DNA from: Porticoccaceae bacterium
Lineage (GTDB): Bacteria > Pseudomonadota > Gammaproteobacteria > Pseudomonadales > Porticoccaceae
Direction of reading: 5' to 3'
Assembly (NCBI GenBank): GCA_003448675.1
Contig: DLXZ01000148.1
Span: 4,022-11,053 of the forward strand
DNA length: 7,032 nucleotides
Below, piece after piece: positions 5,347 through 7,032 of this stretch. Position 1 is the stretch's first letter, and every line of letters begins with the position of its first letter. A program made the translations under genes and the position numbers. Under the pieces are notes generated by a model. The model made no database searches. It had not been told where the DNA came from and saw only the letters and a list, made by a program, of their open reading frames with translations.

Positions 5347-6225
5347 CTAACTGGTCAGAAACTGGATAATTTTGTTGTTTACTCTTTCCGGCTGCTCTAG
5401 GTGCATAAAGTGGCCGGTTCGATCAATGACGACTTTCTCCAACTTATTGGTAAACAGGTGGTCCATATTCTCGAAGGTTTCCAAACGGCCAGGGCGGTCG
5501 CGGGTGCCATGAAAGGCCAGGCAGGGCAGGGTAGTGGGCGCGGCGATCTTCTCGCTCAATTCGGCAAGCGCCGGGTCCTTGCCTGCCGGGTTAAAGGTAT
5601 GACGGTAATAATTAACCGCGGCTTCGACCGTACCCTCCTGACGGAAGGTTTCCTTAACGCCTTCCATTACCTCCCGAGGGATCTCAAATTCCGGTGAAGC
5701 ATCCCGCCACCATTTGAGCAGGAAATCGAAATCGTTATGGGCAATAGCTTGCTCGGCTCCAGGCATCTGGAAAAAATAAGCATGCCAGCCTCCCTTGATG
5801 ACGTCGTAATTTAATCCCAGCTCACCTAAAAGGGCGCCGGGATGGGCGATGGCGATGGTGACGATTTTTTCTATTTTCTCCGGCGCGAAAGCAGCGACGG
5901 CATAGGTGGCAAAGGCGCCCCAGTCGTGGCCGATTACCGCTGCTGCATGCCCACCACCCAGTTCATCAATCAGTGCACTGGCATCCAGGCCAAGCAGGGC
6001 GGCATCGTAACGACCATCCGGCGAGACCCCCGTGGGTGCGTAGCCTCGCATATAGGGTGCTACCACATGGTAGCCGGCATCCACCAGGTGGGGGATCAGG
6101 GCGCTATAGGTGTGGGGATTATCGGGAAAGCCGTGCAGACAAAGCATCAAAGGCCCGCTGCCAGCTTCAAGATAGTGGAAATCAATATTGTTTGCTCTAA
6201 CCCTGCCTTTACTTACTTCGGTCAT
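5347..6225 (-). CDS. Alpha/beta hydrolase, epoxide hydrolase-like
   Basis: A 292-residue cytoplasmic alpha/beta-hydrolase. The oxyanion motif is H31-G-F-P34. The nucleophile elbow is G99-H-D101-W-G, with aspartate as nucleophile. The likely charge-relay acid is Asp243 (G-T-R-D) and the catalytic base His272 (G-H-F-M-H-L-E-Q-P-E). Two lid tyrosines typical of epoxide hydrolases are visible: Tyr150 in A-Y-F-F-Q-M-P-G, and Tyr206 or Tyr207 in N-Y-Y-R. This supports hydrolysis of an epoxide to a diol through an alkyl-enzyme ester. Haloalkane dehalogenases share the Asp nucleophile but lack this lid tyrosine pair. It is transcribed against the acyl-CoA cluster, and its stop abuts the stop of the SDR remnant with no spacer. 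It may act on an epoxidised intermediate of the same catabolism, but that is inference. Start ATG 6225 with a modest upstream GGGAA. Confidence 0.85.
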   Translation of the reverse strand: MTEVSKGRVRANNIDFHYLEAGSGPLMLCLHGFPDNPHTYSALIPHLVDAGYHVVAPYMRGYAPTGVSPDGRYDAALLGLDASALIDELGGGHAAAVIGHDWGAFATYAVAAFAPEKIEKIVTIAIAHPGALLGELGLNYDVIKGGWHAYFFQMPGAEQAIAHNDFDFLLKWWRDASPEFEIPREVMEGVKETFRQEGTVEAAVNYYRHTFNPAGKDPALAELSEKIAAPTTLPCLAFHGTRDRPGRLETFENMDHLFTNKLEKVVIDRTGHFMHLEQPERVNNKIIQFLTS

Positions 6226-6391
6226 AAATACACGTTCCCATAGCAGTTTATAGTTGTTGGATATATAGCCCGAGATGCTAGCATAATGAAAAATGTCGGG
6301 TTTGCTGGGTAATCAGATAACTGAAGCCGACACAGACAGGCACAAAAGTTTATCAATCAAATATTCTTATCCTGTAGCGGAGACACTAAAA
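6226..6391. promoter_or_regulatory. Divergent intergenic region between hydrolase and CoA-transferase genes
   Basis: This 166-base stretch has no open gene and must hold the start signals for both divergent genes. It is AT-rich around 6241-6295. A possible plus-strand -10 element, CATAAT, is at 6282-6287, with a poor -35 candidate TTGGAT at 6257-6262 (19-base spacing). GGAG at 6379-6382 is the ribosome binding site for ATG 6392. No clear operator dyad was recognised. Confidence 0.4.
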
Positions 6392-7032
6392 ATGACAGTT
6401 AAACACGTGCTCGACGGCATTAAAGTGCTCGACTTCACCCAGTACCTGGCCGGCCCGACCACTACGCGGCTGATGGCTGAAATGGGCGCCGACATTATTA
6501 AAGTGGAGTGGGCACCTCACGGTGATCCGGTGCGCGGTGTCGGTTATCTGAAAAACAAACGCAGCGCCTATTACATTCAACAGAATCGCGGCAAGCAGAG
6601 CTTATGCCTGGATTTCAGCAAGCCGGAAGCAAAGGACATTATTCTCGAACTGGTGCCCCATGTGGATATCATCATGGAGAACTTCTCACCGGGCGTGATT
6701 GGTCGTCTCGGCCTTGATTGGGAGACTGTTCATGCCACCAATCCCGAGGTGATTATGTGTTCACTATCCGCCTTCGGTCAGACCGGTCCACTGGCGCGGC
6801 TGTCCGGCTTCGATTACATCGCCCAGGCCTATTCCGGCGTCACCAGCATGATTGGTGAAAGGGATGGGGCGGCCTATTTGCCCATGCTGGGGCTGGGGGA
6901 TGTGAATACCGGGGTTCATGCCCTGGCCGCCATCAATGCCGCCCTGTTCCATCGGGAACGGGGGCACGGTGGCCAGCACCTGGATATTTCACTGCTGGAC
7001 GCCTACTTCCACTGTCACGAAGTGAATGTGCA
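6392..7032 (+). CDS. Class III (CaiB/BaiF family) CoA-transferase, 3' end outside window
   Basis: The first 213 residues, roughly half of a usual 380-430 residue protein, with no stop before the window edge. Family hallmarks run in order: V12-L-D-F-T-Q-Y-L-A-G-P at the N-terminus, M31-G-A-D-I-I-K-V-E, N65-R-G-K-Q-S-L, M95-E-N-F-S-P-G-V, and the catalytic Asp170 in G-L-G-D-V-N-T-G. Such enzymes move CoA from a donor thioester to a carboxylic acid through an aspartyl-CoA intermediate. The related alpha-methylacyl-CoA racemase has a GHDINY motif; here it is G139-F-D-Y142 without the His, so transfer rather than racemisation is favoured. ATG 6392 has GGAG 9 bases upstream. It is a plausible activating step for the acid degraded by the neighbouring cluster, but it is separated from it by the hydrolase and the SDR remnant. 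Confidence 0.93.
   Translation, partial: MTVKHVLDGIKVLDFTQYLAGPTTTRLMAEMGADIIKVEWAPHGDPVRGVGYLKNKRSAYYIQQNRGKQSLCLDFSKPEAKDIILELVPHVDIIMENFSPGVIGRLGLDWETVHATNPEVIMCSLSAFGQTGPLARLSGFDYIAQAYSGVTSMIGERDGAAYLPMLGLGDVNTGVHALAAINAALFHRERGHGGQHLDISLLDAYFHCHEVNV

Noticed and set aside
5347..6225. Haloalkane dehalogenase or fluoroacetate dehalogenase
   Set aside because: The G-H-D-W-G elbow and the two lid tyrosines fit epoxide hydrolases better; substrate is still unproven.
5841..6243. Plus-strand open frame of 133 codons opposite the hydrolase gene
   Set aside because: It lies wholly opposite the conserved hydrolase coding region and start, and its peptide matches no family I recognise.
6392..7032. 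Alpha-methylacyl-CoA racemase
   Set aside because: The histidine-containing GHDINY-type motif of racemases is replaced by G-F-D-Y, and the Asp170 context is that of CoA-transferases.

Overview
The window looks like a piece of a gammaproteobacterial chromosome of moderate GC content, possibly marine or environmental. This rests on gene style and cluster content only; there is no rRNA or other taxonomic marker. No tRNA, rRNA, CRISPR array, insertion sequence or integrase gene was seen.

Layout: a short stand-alone PilZ (c-di-GMP binding) protein (85-408) is followed by a 271-base gap rich in short inverted repeats. A tight plus-strand gene run follows: a thiolase-fold protein (680-1852, TTG start), a DUF35 zinc-ribbon/OB-fold protein (1906-2322), two MaoC-type hot-dog proteins that overlap by one base (2360-2896 and 2896-3342), and an acyl-CoA dehydrogenase (3374-4552). 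After a strong hairpin comes a small three-helix membrane protein (4658-4972). Directly behind it is the decayed 3' part of a short-chain dehydrogenase gene (about 4986-5346). That remnant abuts, tail to tail, a minus-strand epoxide-hydrolase-like alpha/beta hydrolase (5347-6225). A 166-base divergent intergenic region precedes a class III (CaiB/BaiF) CoA-transferase (6392 onward), which is cut by the window edge.

The central run reads as a compact acyl-CoA side-chain shortening module. The dehydrogenase would make an enoyl-CoA, the MaoC pair would hydrate it, and the thiolase-fold/DUF35 pair would cleave the product. The thiolase-fold protein has glycine where thiolases have the nucleophilic cysteine, and serine where the second cysteine usually lies, so it is unlikely to be a thiolase. 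With a DUF35 partner beside it, the best model is a retro-aldolase of the kind known from actinobacterial steroid side-chain degradation (Ltp2 with the DUF35 domain of ChsH2). One MaoC protein keeps the catalytic Asp/His pair and the other has lost the His, as expected of a heteromeric ChsH1/ChsH2-type hydratase. In actinobacteria the degenerate MaoC and the DUF35 domain are fused in ChsH2; here they are separate genes. The CoA-transferase could activate the acid substrate. The substrate (sterol, bile acid, branched isoprenoid or other) cannot be told from this sequence.
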